From: CAZAJS01 sp964485635
Lineage (GTDB): Bacteria > Pseudomonadota > Gammaproteobacteria > Francisellales > Francisellaceae
NCBI GenBank assembly: GCA_964485635.1
Contig: CAZAJS010000009.1
Location: forward strand, 1 to 28,620
Reading direction: 5' to 3'
Length of the DNA: 28,620 nt
In this document: positions 15,681 to 24,209 of the stretch, one piece after another
Numbering within the stretch: position 1 is the first letter of the stretch
Layout: each line of letters starts with the position of its first letter
Made by a program: the position numbers and the translations under genes
The notes under the pieces: generated by a model
Database searches by the model: none
What the model saw: only the letters and a program-made list of their open reading frames with translations
What the model was told of the DNA's origin: nothing

Positions 15681-15986
15681 ATGTTAGGGTTGTTATTGAC
15701 GATTGATATTATTGTCAGTGTATTGTTGGTAGTTGTTGTTTTATTACAGCAAGGAAAAGGCGCAAATATGGGAGCATCGTTTGGCTCTGGTTCTTCTCAG
15801 ACCGTTTTTGGCTCTAAAGGAGCCGCGCCATTTATGTTCAAATTCACGTGGTTTTTAGTAGCGGTGTTTTTTGCAACGAGTATTGGGATTAGTTATGTTG
15901 CTAAAACACAAACACAGTCGCAAGCACCTCGAGTGGATGTTAGCGCAGGTCAATCGAGTCAAACAGCTCCGGCTAATACAGACTAA
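15681..15986 (+). CDS. secG: Preprotein translocase subunit SecG
   Basis: Accessory membrane subunit of the SecYEG translocon that eases SecA-driven export. The product has 101 residues (E. coli 110), with two transmembrane segments (about 2-22 and 52-71). They are joined by the diagnostic loop LLQQGKGANMGASFGSGSSQ and VFGSKGA. A polar Ser/Gln/Thr-rich tail of about 25 residues closes the protein. The frame is open from a GTG at 15606, but that would add a basic Lys/Gln-rich stretch not seen in the family, and it coincides with phased A-tracts. The ATG at 15681 matches homologues. It lies 54 nt upstream of tRNA-Leu, probably on the same transcript. Confidence 0.93.
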   Translation: MLGLLLTIDIIVSVLLVVVVLLQQGKGANMGASFGSGSSQTVFGSKGAAPFMFKFTWFLVAVFFATSIGISYVAKTQTQSQAPRVDVSAGQSSQTAPANTD

Positions 15987-15996
15987 CCACAAATAA

Positions 15997-16022
15997 TTTT
16001 TCCCATTGAAAAATGGGCAAAA
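15997..16022 (+). other. GAAA-tetraloop hairpin between secG and tRNA-Leu
   Basis: CCCATT (16002-16007) and AATGGG (16012-16017) pair perfectly around GAAA, a stable GNRA-type tetraloop. The flanking TTTTT and AAAA extend the stem beyond a bulged C at 16018. No U-run follows on the plus strand, so it does not look like a terminator. It lies about 18 nt before the 5' end of the tRNA, where it could mark the 3' end of secG mRNA after processing. Confidence 0.45.
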
Positions 16023-16039
16023 GATTGTTAATAAAAATT

Positions 16040-16126
16040 GCCAAAGTGGTGGAATTGGTAGACACGCCACCTTGAGGGGGTGGTGACCGTTAGGTCGTGT
16101 GGGTTCGAGTCCCGCCTTTGGCACCA
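16040..16126 (+). tRNA. tRNA-Leu (anticodon GAG)
   Basis: An 87-nt class II tRNA with encoded CCA. The acceptor arms GCCAAAG and CTTTGGC pair fully, with discriminator A. The D-arm holds TTGGTAGAC. The anticodon stem CCACC/GGTGG closes the loop TTGAGGG, giving anticodon GAG for CUC and CUU codons. The long variable arm GACC-GTTA-GGTC is typical of leucine tRNAs. The T-arm GTGGG-TTCGAGT-CCCGC contains one G.U pair. No promoter of its own is evident. Its position between secG and the nuo operon is shared with several gammaproteobacteria, and E. coli leuU (GAG) also follows secG. Confidence 0.97.
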
Positions 16127-16138
16127 GAGGAGTAAACC

Positions 16139-16525
16139 ATGCAGTCAATGAATGTATATCAAAATTATTTGCCTGTTTTAATTTTTATAATTGTTGCCAT
16201 TGTGGTATCAACATTAATTGCTATAGCAGGGCGGATTTTGTCTAAAATCACAGGTGCTTATCAACCAAGTGAGGCAAAAAACTCCCCTTTTGAATGTGGT
16301 TTCCCCGAGTTTGAGGATGCCCGATCTAAGTTTGATGTACGGTTTTATTTGGTCGCTTTGTTATTTTTGATCTTTGATTTAGAAGTGGCTTTTTTGTTTC
16401 CTTGGGGGATTCAATTAAAAAGTGGGATTGGTACGATTCCATTTGTGGCGATGATGATTTTTTTAGTCGTGTTATTTATTGGCTTAATTTATGAGTGGAA
16501 GAAAGGAGCACTAGAATGGGAGTAA
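16139..16525 (+). CDS. nuoA: NADH-quinone oxidoreductase subunit A
   Basis: Small membrane subunit of complex I near the quinone-entry region. The 128 residues contain three hydrophobic segments (about 10-32, 75-94 and 99-118). The characteristic loop KNSPFECGFPEFEDARSKFD holds the conserved Cys. FYLVALLFLIFDLEVAFLFPW is the core family signature, with its membrane-embedded acidic pair. The ATG at 16139 has AGGAG 6 nt upstream, only one base beyond the tRNA CCA end, so tRNA processing would set the 5' end of the nuo mRNA. A second in-frame ATG at 16148 is less well placed. It overlaps nuoB by 10 nt. Confidence 0.96.
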   Translation: MQSMNVYQNYLPVLIFIIVAIVVSTLIAIAGRILSKITGAYQPSEAKNSPFECGFPEFEDARSKFDVRFYLVALLFLIFDLEVAFLFPWGIQLKSGIGTIPFVAMMIFLVVLFIGLIYEWKKGALEWE

Positions 16526-17013
16526 ACGGCGACTTAGCCACGGAAAACCAAAAGCAACAAGGTTTTATGACAACCAGTGCTGATGCATTAATCAACTGGG
16601 TTAGAACAGGTTCAATGTGGCCGGTAACATTTGGTTTGGCGTGTTGTGCTGTTGAAATGATGCATTCTGGTGCAGCTCGTTATGACTTAGATCGCTTTGG
16701 TGTCGTGTTTCGACCAAGTCCTCGCCAGAGTGATGTGCTTATTGTGGCAGGAACTTTGTGTAATAAAATGGCACCTGCCTTACGCAAAGCTTATGACCAA
16801 ATGGCCAATCCCAAATGGGTTATCTCAATGGGGTCTTGTGCCAATGGTGGCGGTTATTATCATTATTCATACTCAGTTGTAAGAGGTTGTGATCGTATCT
16901 TGCCAGTTGATGTGTATGTCCCAGGGTGTCCGCCAACAGCAGAAGCTTTGATTTATGGAATTATTCAGCTGCAGCATAAAATCCGCCGAACTAACACAAT
17001 TGCAAGGAAGTAA
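16516..17013 (+). CDS. nuoB: NADH-quinone oxidoreductase subunit B
   Basis: Peripheral-arm subunit that holds cluster N2, the last Fe-S centre before quinone. The 165-residue protein has the tandem Cys43-Cys44 in FGLACCAVEMM, Cys108 in GSCANGGG and Cys138 in VPGCPPTAE: the four N2 ligands. RYDLDRFG and FRPSPRQSDVLIVAGT are also conserved. I chose the ATG at 16516, with AAAGGAG 7 nt upstream, rather than an in-frame upstream start inside nuoA. NuoC follows after 5 nt. Confidence 0.97.
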   Translation: MGVNGDLATENQKQQGFMTTSADALINWVRTGSMWPVTFGLACCAVEMMHSGAARYDLDRFGVVFRPSPRQSDVLIVAGTLCNKMAPALRKAYDQMANPKWVISMGSCANGGGYYHYSYSVVRGCDRILPVDVYVPGCPPTAEALIYGIIQLQHKIRRTNTIARK

Positions 17014-17018
17014 AGATC

Positions 17019-17696
17019 ATGGCACTGACAACAGAGCAAATCAACACTTTAAAAAGCTTGCTTGAAAATTATACGCAGTCCTCTGAAGTTGCTTATGATG
17101 AATTGACGTTTGTAACAACTAAATTTCATTTAATTGATACGCTAACAACCCTCAGAGACCAAGGTGGTTTTGAAATATTGATTGATATTTCAGGCGTTGA
17201 CTATCTGACCTATGGAAAAGATGAATGGGAGACAGAATCAACGACAGCAACGGGTTTTTCTCGGGGTGTGATGCGACAAATGCCATTAGAAAAGTCACAA
17301 ATAGAATTCCCTGGGCGTTATGCAGTTTCATACCATTTATTAAGTTTACAAAATAACACACGGGTCCGTGTTAAAGTATTTGTTGAAGCCTCAGATTTAA
17401 TGTTGCCAAGTGTTGTTGATATTTGGCCAGCGGCTAACTGGCATGAACGAGAAGCCTTTGATATGTTCGGTATTTTATTTTTAGGGCACCCAGATTTACG
17501 TCGTATTTTAACTGATTATGGATTCGTTGGGCATCCATTCCGGAAAGACTTTCCTCAAAGTGGTTATGTAGAAATGCGCTATGATGAGGATCAAAAACGC
17601 ATCGTGTATGAGCCAGTGGAAATTGATCCACGCATAAATACCCCGAAAGTCATTCGCGATGATAATCGTTATTTAAACGAACAAGAAACAAAATAA
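17019..17696 (+). CDS. nuoC: NADH-quinone oxidoreductase subunit C
   Basis: The 30-kDa-type subunit of the complex I peripheral arm, needed for assembly next to NuoD and NuoB. It has 225 residues. The family signature WHEREAFDMFGILFLGHPDLRRILTDYGF is at about residues 140-168, followed by GHPFRKDFP and a C-terminal YEPVEIDPR tail. It is a separate gene from nuoD, in contrast to the fused nuoCD of E. coli. The gap to nuoD is 15 nt. Confidence 0.96.
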   Translation: MALTTEQINTLKSLLENYTQSSEVAYDELTFVTTKFHLIDTLTTLRDQGGFEILIDISGVDYLTYGKDEWETESTTATGFSRGVMRQMPLEKSQIEFPGRYAVSYHLLSLQNNTRVRVKVFVEASDLMLPSVVDIWPAANWHEREAFDMFGILFLGHPDLRRILTDYGFVGHPFRKDFPQSGYVEMRYDEDQKRIVYEPVEIDPRINTPKVIRDDNRYLNEQETK

Positions 17697-17711
17697 GACT
17701 GAGCAACGATT

Positions 17712-18965
17712 ATGGCAGAGTATAAAAATTACACTTTAAACTTTGGTCCAGTTCATCCAGCCGCTCATGGTGTTTTACGCCTAGTGCTTGAACTTGATGG
17801 TGAAGTTGTTAAACGTGCTGACCCTCACGTAGGGTTATTACATCGAGGAACTGAAAAACTAGCAGAGTCTAAGCCGTATATTCAAAGTATTGGGTATATG
17901 GATCGACTAGACTATGTTTCAATGATGTGTAATGAGCATGCATATGTATTAGCCATTGAAAAATTACTCGGGATCGAAGTCCCGAGAAGAGCTCAATATA
18001 TTCGGGTGATGTTTGCTGAAATAACTCGAATTTTGAATCATCTGATGTGGATTGGCGCAAATGGCTTGGATTTAGGAGCGATGGCTTCTTTTTTATATGC
18101 GTTTCGTGAGCGAGAAACATTGTTTGATTGTTATGAAGCTGTTTCTGGTGCGCGGATGCATGCGAAATATTTTCGCCCAGGGGGCGTTAAACAAGATTTG
18201 CCTGATTTTATGCCACAGCATGAAGCTTCTCGGTTCACATCGAAACGTAAAGCAAAAAAACGCAATAAAGCCAGACAAGGATCATTATTAGACTTTATTT
18301 GGGACTTTACACAACGGTTTCCTAAAGCGCTAGGTGAACTTGAAGGTTTGCTGAGCGAAAACCGTATTTGGAAGCAGCGGACGGTAGGCATTGGCGTTGT
18401 CTCAGCCCAGCGGGCTAAAGCGCTTGGATTCACAGGGCCAATGCTTAGGGCCAGTGGTGTTAGCTGGGATTTACGTAAAAAACAACCATATGAAGTTTAT
18501 GATGAGTTAGATTTTGATATTCCTGTGGCCTCAGAAGGTGACTGTTATGATCGTTATTTGGTTCGTGTTGCTGAAATGCATGAATCAACAAAAATCATTC
18601 AGCAATGTGTGCAATGGCTGCAAAACAATCCAGGACCTGTGCATGCGGATGTGCCTAAAGTTGTGCCGCCAAAGCGAGATTTGATGAAAAATAGTATGGA
18701 AGCGATGATTCAGCATTTTAAACTTTATTCTGAAGGCTTTTGTACGCCACCAGGTGAAGTTTATGTTGGAACAGAGCATCCAAAAGGTGAGTTTGGCGTT
18801 TATTTAATTTCGGATGGGTCGAATAAACCGTACCGTGTCAAATTGCGCGCTCCAAGTTTTGCGCATTTAAGTGCAATGAATGAAATGTTATCGGGACATA
18901 TGTTGGCCGATACTCCAGCAATAATTGCAACGCAAGATGTTGTATTTGGTGATGTAGATCGATAG
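17712..18965 (+). CDS. nuoD: NADH-quinone oxidoreductase subunit D
   Basis: The 49-kDa-type subunit of complex I that, with NuoB, forms the quinone-reduction site. The 417-residue length is standard for unfused NuoD. NFGPVHPAAHG near the N-terminus carries the quinone-site His. HVGLLHRGTEKL, YMDRLDYVSMM, RILNHLMWIG, YEAVSGARMHAKYFRPGGV, GFTGPMLRASG and EHPKGEFGVYL are all in place, and it ends in the usual VFGDVDR. One oddity is a strongly basic stretch at residues 178-188 (8 Lys/Arg of 11) in the surface segment before the RQGSLLDFI block. I infer a normal function. Confidence 0.96.
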   Translation: MAEYKNYTLNFGPVHPAAHGVLRLVLELDGEVVKRADPHVGLLHRGTEKLAESKPYIQSIGYMDRLDYVSMMCNEHAYVLAIEKLLGIEVPRRAQYIRVMFAEITRILNHLMWIGANGLDLGAMASFLYAFRERETLFDCYEAVSGARMHAKYFRPGGVKQDLPDFMPQHEASRFTSKRKAKKRNKARQGSLLDFIWDFTQRFPKALGELEGLLSENRIWKQRTVGIGVVSAQRAKALGFTGPMLRASGVSWDLRKKQPYEVYDELDFDIPVASEGDCYDRYLVRVAEMHESTKIIQQCVQWLQNNPGPVHADVPKVVPPKRDLMKNSMEAMIQHFKLYSEGFCTPPGEVYVGTEHPKGEFGVYLISDGSNKPYRVKLRAPSFAHLSAMNEMLSGHMLADTPAIIATQDVVFGDVDR

Positions 18966-18979
18966 GTAAAGGGATAACT

Positions 18980-19474
18980 ATGGCATCCGTAAACGAAATT
19001 TTTTCAGACCAGAATGTACTTGATCAGTTAGAAAAATGGGTAGCAAAATACCCAAAAGAGCAACGTCAATCAGCTGTGATTCCTGGTTTGCATGTGATTC
19101 AAAAAGCAAATGGTGGTCATTTAACTGTTGAGTTAATGCAAAAGCTTGCGGCATATTTAGATATGCCTGAGGCGTCAGTATATGAAGTTGCAACTTTTTA
19201 TGGTATGTATGATTTAACCCCAGTGGGGCGGCATAAATTAAATGTCTGTGATAATATTTCATGCATGCTCAATGGTGCTGAAACGATTATTCAACATATT
19301 GAAAATCGATTGGGTGTGAAAGTCGGCCAAACCACACAAGACGGTCGTGTGACATTGCGAACAGTTGAATGTCAGGGGGCTTGTTGTGGTGCCCCGATGT
19401 TAGAAGTTGATGAAGTTTTTTATGAAAATTTAACCCCTGAAAAGGTTGACCAAATCATAGACAGTTTGGAGTAA
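18980..19474 (+). CDS. nuoE: NADH-quinone oxidoreductase subunit E
   Basis: The 24-kDa-type subunit of the NADH-dehydrogenase module, binding the off-path [2Fe-2S] cluster N1a. The product has 164 residues. A helical N-terminal domain contains VYEVATFYGMYDL (67-79). The thioredoxin-like domain supplies ligands Cys90 and Cys95, and Cys131 and Cys135 in ECQGACCGAP. It lies 14 nt after nuoD and 3 nt before nuoF, as expected for the E-F-G module. Confidence 0.96.
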   Translation: MASVNEIFSDQNVLDQLEKWVAKYPKEQRQSAVIPGLHVIQKANGGHLTVELMQKLAAYLDMPEASVYEVATFYGMYDLTPVGRHKLNVCDNISCMLNGAETIIQHIENRLGVKVGQTTQDGRVTLRTVECQGACCGAPMLEVDEVFYENLTPEKVDQIIDSLE

Positions 19475-19477
19475 AAT

Positions 19478-20752
19478 ATGGCTAATGAAGTATGCTTTCG
19501 GACACGCCATCTTGACCAACCATGGTCATTAAGTAGTTATGAGTCCGTCGGCGGCTACCAAATGTTACGAAAAATTTTAGCAGAAAAAACAGATCCAGAG
19601 ACAATCCTAGAAACTTTAAAAAGTTCTGGCTTGCGTGGCCGTGGTGGTGCTGGCTTTTCTACAGGCCTTAAATGGAGCTTTATGCCAAGAAAGATGCCAG
19701 GGCAAAAATATGTCGTGTGCAATTCAGATGAAGGCGAGCCAGGCACTTGTAAAGACCGTGAAATCATGCTGTATAATCCGCATCAATTAATTGAAGGAAT
19801 GATTATTGCTGGTTATGTAATGAATGCGACTGTCGGGTATAATTATATTCGAGGTGAATTTTATGCGCCAATTGAACGTATGGAAAAAGCTGTTGAAGAA
19901 GCATATGAAGCTGGTTTATTAGGAAAAAATATTTTAAATAGTGGCTTAGACTTTGACTTTTATAATACAATTGGTGCTGGGGCCTATATCTGTGGCGAAG
20001 AGACAGCACTTTTAGACTCATTAGAAGGCAAAAAAGGCCAACCACGTTTTAAGCCGCCTTTTCCCGCAAATAAAGGAGTCTATGGGCAGCCAACGAATAT
20101 TAATAATACTGAAAGCTATGCCTCAGTTCCTGTGATTTTAGAACAAGGGGCCGAATGGTTTAAACAATTAGGCACAGAAAAAAGTGGTGGGACTAAAATG
20201 TTTTGTGTCTCTGGCCATGTTAATCAACCAGGAGTTTTTGAGGTTGGTTTAGGGATTCCATTTAAAGAATTGCTGGAATTAGCTGGTGGTGTTCGACAAG
20301 GACATCAACTAAAAGCTGTCATTCCTGGTGGTAGTTCAACGCCTGTTTTAAAAGCTGATGAAATTTTAGATGTTAATATGGATTATGAATCATTAGCGCA
20401 AGCAGGTTCAATGCTTGGTTCTGGTGCTGTTGTTGTCATGGATGAAACAGTTTGTATGGTTAAAATGCTGCATCGGATTGCGGCCTTTTATCATGAAGAA
20501 TCTTGTGGACAATGTACGCCATGTCGTGAAGGGACTGGTTGGATGGAGAAAATTTTAGCACGCATTTTAGCAGGTCAAGGCAATCAGCAAGACTTGCATA
20601 ATTTAAAGCGTGTTGCGGATAATATTGAAGGCCACACTATTTGTGGTTTGGGTGATGCCGCTGCTTGGCCTGTGCAAAGCTTTTTGAAAAAGTTTTTCCA
20701 TGAATTTGAATATATGGTTGAGCATCAGCGCAGTTTTGTAGAATCGAAATAA
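19478..20752 (+). CDS. nuoF: NADH-quinone oxidoreductase subunit F
   Basis: The 51-kDa-type subunit, where NADH is oxidised. It holds FMN and the [4Fe-4S] cluster N3. The product has 424 residues. The glycine-rich motif GRGGAGF (54-60) binds NADH, and CNSDEGEPGTCKDR and GAYICGEETALLDSLEG contribute to the FMN site. The N3 ligands are Cys343, Cys346 and Cys349 in ESCGQCTPCREG and Cys389 in HTICGLGDAAAWP. NuoG begins 18 nt downstream. Confidence 0.97.
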   Translation: MANEVCFRTRHLDQPWSLSSYESVGGYQMLRKILAEKTDPETILETLKSSGLRGRGGAGFSTGLKWSFMPRKMPGQKYVVCNSDEGEPGTCKDREIMLYNPHQLIEGMIIAGYVMNATVGYNYIRGEFYAPIERMEKAVEEAYEAGLLGKNILNSGLDFDFYNTIGAGAYICGEETALLDSLEGKKGQPRFKPPFPANKGVYGQPTNINNTESYASVPVILEQGAEWFKQLGTEKSGGTKMFCVSGHVNQPGVFEVGLGIPFKELLELAGGVRQGHQLKAVIPGGSSTPVLKADEILDVNMDYESLAQAGSMLGSGAVVVMDETVCMVKMLHRIAAFYHEESCGQCTPCREGTGWMEKILARILAGQGNQQDLHNLKRVADNIEGHTICGLGDAAAWPVQSFLKKFFHEFEYMVEHQRSFVESK

Positions 20753-20770
20753 AATTTGAGGGTGATTTCC

Positions 20771-23188
20771 GTGGCAGAACAACAAACCCACGATACAGTA
20801 ACTGTAGAAATTAATGGCACGACTTATACGGTTGAAAAGGGTAAAAGTGTCATTCAGGTTGCTGATGAAAAAGGGATTTATATTCCGCGTTTTTGTTATC
20901 ACAAAAAACTGTCTGTGGCAGCAAACTGTCGGATGTGTCTAGTTGATATTGAAGGGGCGAGAAAACCTTCACCAGCCTGTGCAACATTTGTGATGGATGG
21001 AATGAAGGTGTTTACTAAATCACCGACAACCTTAGCGTATCAAAAATCTGTAATGGAATTTTTGTTAGCAAACCATCCATTAGACTGCCCAATATGCGAT
21101 CAAGGTGGTGAATGTGAACTGCAAGATGTGGCAATGGGCTATGGAAATGATGAGTCAGCCTATCAAGAAACAAAGCGTGCTTTTTACGATCCGGATTTAG
21201 GATCATTGATTGAAACGCATATGAATCGGTGTATTCAATGTACCCGTTGTGTTCGATTTGGTCAAGAAATTGCTGGAATTAAAGAACTTGGTGCGATGGG
21301 ACGAGGTGATCATACTGAAATTGGAACTTATGTTGCAAAGGCAGTCGATTCTGAGTTATCAGGGAATATGATTGATGTCTGTCCTGTTGGGGCATTAACT
21401 TCAAAGCCATTTCGCTACGAAGCTAGAGCCTGGGAGATGCAACAATATCCCACTATTTCTCAAGCTGATGGAATGGGTGCTAATTTGTATGCAAATACTC
21501 GACGAGGCAAATTATTACGTGTTGTTCCTCGTGAAAATGAAGCAATCAATGAAACTTGGATTGCTGATAAAGACCGCTTTGAATATGCAGGTCTTTATGC
21601 TAAAGATCGATTAGATGCCCCCATTATTAAAAAAGGTGACCAATGGGTTCATGTTTCTTGGGAAGAGGGGTTAGATTTCGTCAAAACTGCTTTAACCACG
21701 ACATTAGAAAAACAAGGGGCGGATCAAATCGCCGCGTTAGCTTCAGAGGCCTGTTCCGTTGAAGAGCTTTATTTGTTACAAAAATTGATGCGGGGGTTAG
21801 GCTGTAAAAATATTGATACACGATTGATGCAAGGTCATACACAAAAGGCAGTTACGGCAGGAACAGGCATTAACTGTAGCCCAAGCCAAATTGCACAATC
21901 GGACTTTGTTTTATTGTTAGGTTCAAATTTGCGCAAAGAATATCCATTATTAAATCTGCGTGTTAAGCAGGCCACTGAAAATGGTGGAAAAGTGGTTGCG
22001 TTGAATCATTATAACTATCAATTTAATTACGATGTTGAGCAAAAAGTAGTTGAAGCCACTGAATTTCCTTCAATTGTTGCAGCATTATTAAGAGCTGTTT
22101 GTAAGCGGCAAATTATTGATCTAAGCTATTACCCTAAATTACAAGCCATCTTTCGTCAGGTTGATGTAACCGATGACTTGATGCAAATAGCAGAGTCATT
22201 GCTTCAAGCAGAAAATCCAGTGATTTTATTAGGATATGATGGTGTTTTAAGTCAAGACTTTGCTCAGCTATATGCGTTTGTTGAAACATTTAAGACAGTT
22301 TTATCAGCAAAAGGTGGCGTTTTAGCTCCAGGGCCTAATGCAAAAGGTGCCTACTTTGCTGGGGCTTTGCCATTTATCGGTGCAAAACACCAGATATTTG
22401 ATCCAAAGGATCAAGGTGTGTCAGCATATTCCGTGTTATCAGGTCAAACTGATACTCAGTTAGCTTTATTATATAACATGGAACCAGAGGCCGATTCGCT
22501 TGTCGGGCAACAATCATTAAAAACCCTAAAACAAATGGACATGGTGATTGCATTTTCACCCTATGCCAGTGAGTCAATGAAGCAATATGCTGATATTATT
22601 TTACCCATTGCGACGCATTATGAAAGCTCCGGAACCGTTGTCAATTTAAATGGCCAAGTCCAAAGCTATCAGGCCGTGGCAAAACCTTATTATGAAACAC
22701 GCCCTGGTTGGAAAGTGTTGCGAGTTTTAGGTAACTTATTAGAGCAACCAGGGTTTGAATATCAATCAACTGAAGATGTTCTTTCAGAGCTTGATATGCT
22801 ACAACCAGGGGATTATTCATTAGATATTGGTCAGATTATTGACTCATCATTCCCGCTTGTTAAGCATCAAGCCCGTTTAATGCCTTGTGTGTCAATGTAT
22901 AAAACAACCAATCTACTCCGTCGCAGCGAGCCTTTACAACAAACGAATGATGCACGGTGGTATGCAACAGGGCGGATTTCACCTTATTTAGCTGATCAGT
23001 TAAAAATCAATGAGTATGGTGAAATTGCGGTTACAATGGAAGAAGAAACGTATCATGTATCGGTTAAAGTGGATCAAAACGTTGCAAAAAGAACGATAAT
23101 CATGCCATTTCAACAATTCTCTTCTTGTATTGTAAACTGGGAAAGTGTTAGAATAAATCCCGTTGACAAAGAGGGGCTAGATGCATGA
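20771..23188 (+). CDS. nuoG: NADH-quinone oxidoreductase subunit G
   Basis: The 75-kDa-type subunit that carries electrons through three Fe-S clusters, ahead of a molybdopterin-oxidoreductase-like domain. It has 805 residues. N1b ligands are Cys42, Cys53, Cys56 and Cys70. N5 ligands are His102, Cys106, Cys109 and Cys115. N4 ligands are Cys154, Cys157, Cys160 and Cys204. The extra N7 cysteines found in E. coli NuoG are missing: no Cys occurs in the segment after SKPFRYEARAWEM. I chose GTG at 20771, preceded by GAGGGTGA. Earlier TTG and GTG codons in frame sit inside or ahead of that site. The stop overlaps nuoH (ATGA). Confidence 0.95.
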   Translation: MAEQQTHDTVTVEINGTTYTVEKGKSVIQVADEKGIYIPRFCYHKKLSVAANCRMCLVDIEGARKPSPACATFVMDGMKVFTKSPTTLAYQKSVMEFLLANHPLDCPICDQGGECELQDVAMGYGNDESAYQETKRAFYDPDLGSLIETHMNRCIQCTRCVRFGQEIAGIKELGAMGRGDHTEIGTYVAKAVDSELSGNMIDVCPVGALTSKPFRYEARAWEMQQYPTISQADGMGANLYANTRRGKLLRVVPRENEAINETWIADKDRFEYAGLYAKDRLDAPIIKKGDQWVHVSWEEGLDFVKTALTTTLEKQGADQIAALASEACSVEELYLLQKLMRGLGCKNIDTRLMQGHTQKAVTAGTGINCSPSQIAQSDFVLLLGSNLRKEYPLLNLRVKQATENGGKVVALNHYNYQFNYDVEQKVVEATEFPSIVAALLRAVCKRQIIDLSYYPKLQAIFRQVDVTDDLMQIAESLLQAENPVILLGYDGVLSQDFAQLYAFVETFKTVLSAKGGVLAPGPNAKGAYFAGALPFIGAKHQIFDPKDQGVSAYSVLSGQTDTQLALLYNMEPEADSLVGQQSLKTLKQMDMVIAFSPYASESMKQYADIILPIATHYESSGTVVNLNGQVQSYQAVAKPYYETRPGWKVLRVLGNLLEQPGFEYQSTEDVLSELDMLQPGDYSLDIGQIIDSSFPLVKHQARLMPCVSMYKTTNLLRRSEPLQQTNDARWYATGRISPYLADQLKINEYGEIAVTMEEETYHVSVKVDQNVAKRTIIMPFQQFSSCIVNWESVRINPVDKEGLDA

Positions 23189-24198
23189 TTGTCGATATCA
23201 TTTGGATTATCTTAAAAAGCTTACTTATTATCGTTCCGTTAATTTTGGGCGTTGCATATTATGTATATGCTGAGCGCAAAGTCATTGGGTATATGCACGA
23301 TCGAATTGGCCCTAACCGCGTAGGCCCATTTGGTTTGTTGCAAACTTTATTAGATGCTGGAAAACTTTTCTTAAAAGAAGTAATTATTCCAAGCAAATCG
23401 AATAAATATTTATTTTTTGTTGCACCAACATTAGCTTTTGCACCGGCATATGCGGCTTGGGCAGTAATCCCATTTGGTCCTAATTTAGTTTTATCGAATG
23501 CTAGTGCTGGTTTATTTTATATTTTAGCCATGACATCATTTGCCATTTATGGCGTCATTTTAGCCGGTTGGGCATCAAATTCTAAATATGCCATGTTTGG
23601 TGCATTACGTTCAGCAGCACAAGTTATTTCTTATGAGCTGGCCATGGGTTTTGCGCTAGCAGCCGTTGTTATTGGTGCTGGATCATTGAACTTAAGTGAA
23701 ATCATTATGGCGCAACAAGGTGGTATTTGGCATTGGTTCTGGATCCCGATGTTTCCTTTATTCATCGTTTATTTTATTGCTGGTGTCGCTGAAACTAACC
23801 GAGCCCCATTTGATGTGGTGGAAGGTGAGTCAGAAATTGTAGCCGGTCACCATGTTGAGTATTCTGGGTCAAGGTTTGCTTTATTCTTTTTAGCAGAATA
23901 TGCCAATATGATTTTAATCAGCTTTTTAACAGCTATTTTATTTTTAGGTGGTTGGGAATCTCCGTTTCAAGGAATTCCAGGGCTTCAAACGGCATTTGAT
24001 GCTATTCCAGGAATCGTCTGGCTATTTTTGAAAGCCGGTATTTTTATGTTTATTTTCTTATGGCTGCGTGCGACATTCCCAAGATATCGTTATGACCAAC
24101 TGATGCGGTTAGGTTGGAAGGTGTTTATTCCTTTAACGTTTGTATGGTTAGTCGTCGTTGCACTTTTAGTTCAGTTTAATGTAGGCCCTTGGTGGTAA
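23185..24198 (+). CDS. nuoH: NADH-quinone oxidoreductase subunit H
   Basis: Membrane subunit at the heel of complex I, forming much of the quinone chamber and linking redox to proton pumping. It has 337 residues and about eight transmembrane segments. AERKVIGYMHDRIGPNRVGP near the N-terminus is the family signature. The acidic loop AETNRAPFDVVEGESEIVAG holds the conserved Glu residues, then FFLAEYANM. WLRATFPRYRYDQLM is the C-terminal signature. The ATG overlaps the nuoG stop. nuoI follows after 11 nt. Confidence 0.97.
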   Translation: MIVDIIWIILKSLLIIVPLILGVAYYVYAERKVIGYMHDRIGPNRVGPFGLLQTLLDAGKLFLKEVIIPSKSNKYLFFVAPTLAFAPAYAAWAVIPFGPNLVLSNASAGLFYILAMTSFAIYGVILAGWASNSKYAMFGALRSAAQVISYELAMGFALAAVVIGAGSLNLSEIIMAQQGGIWHWFWIPMFPLFIVYFIAGVAETNRAPFDVVEGESEIVAGHHVEYSGSRFALFFLAEYANMILISFLTAILFLGGWESPFQGIPGLQTAFDAIPGIVWLFLKAGIFMFIFLWLRATFPRYRYDQLMRLGWKVFIPLTFVWLVVVALLVQFNVGPWW

Positions 24199-24209
24199 GA
24201 GGTAGAATC

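Noticed and set aside
18131..18433. Minus-strand frame of 100 codons opposite nuoD, and similar long antisense frames opposite sucA, clpA, tpiA and nuoJ
   Set aside because: They lie fully inside well-conserved genes, have no family resemblance or ribosome sites, and are expected from codon bias on the sense strand.
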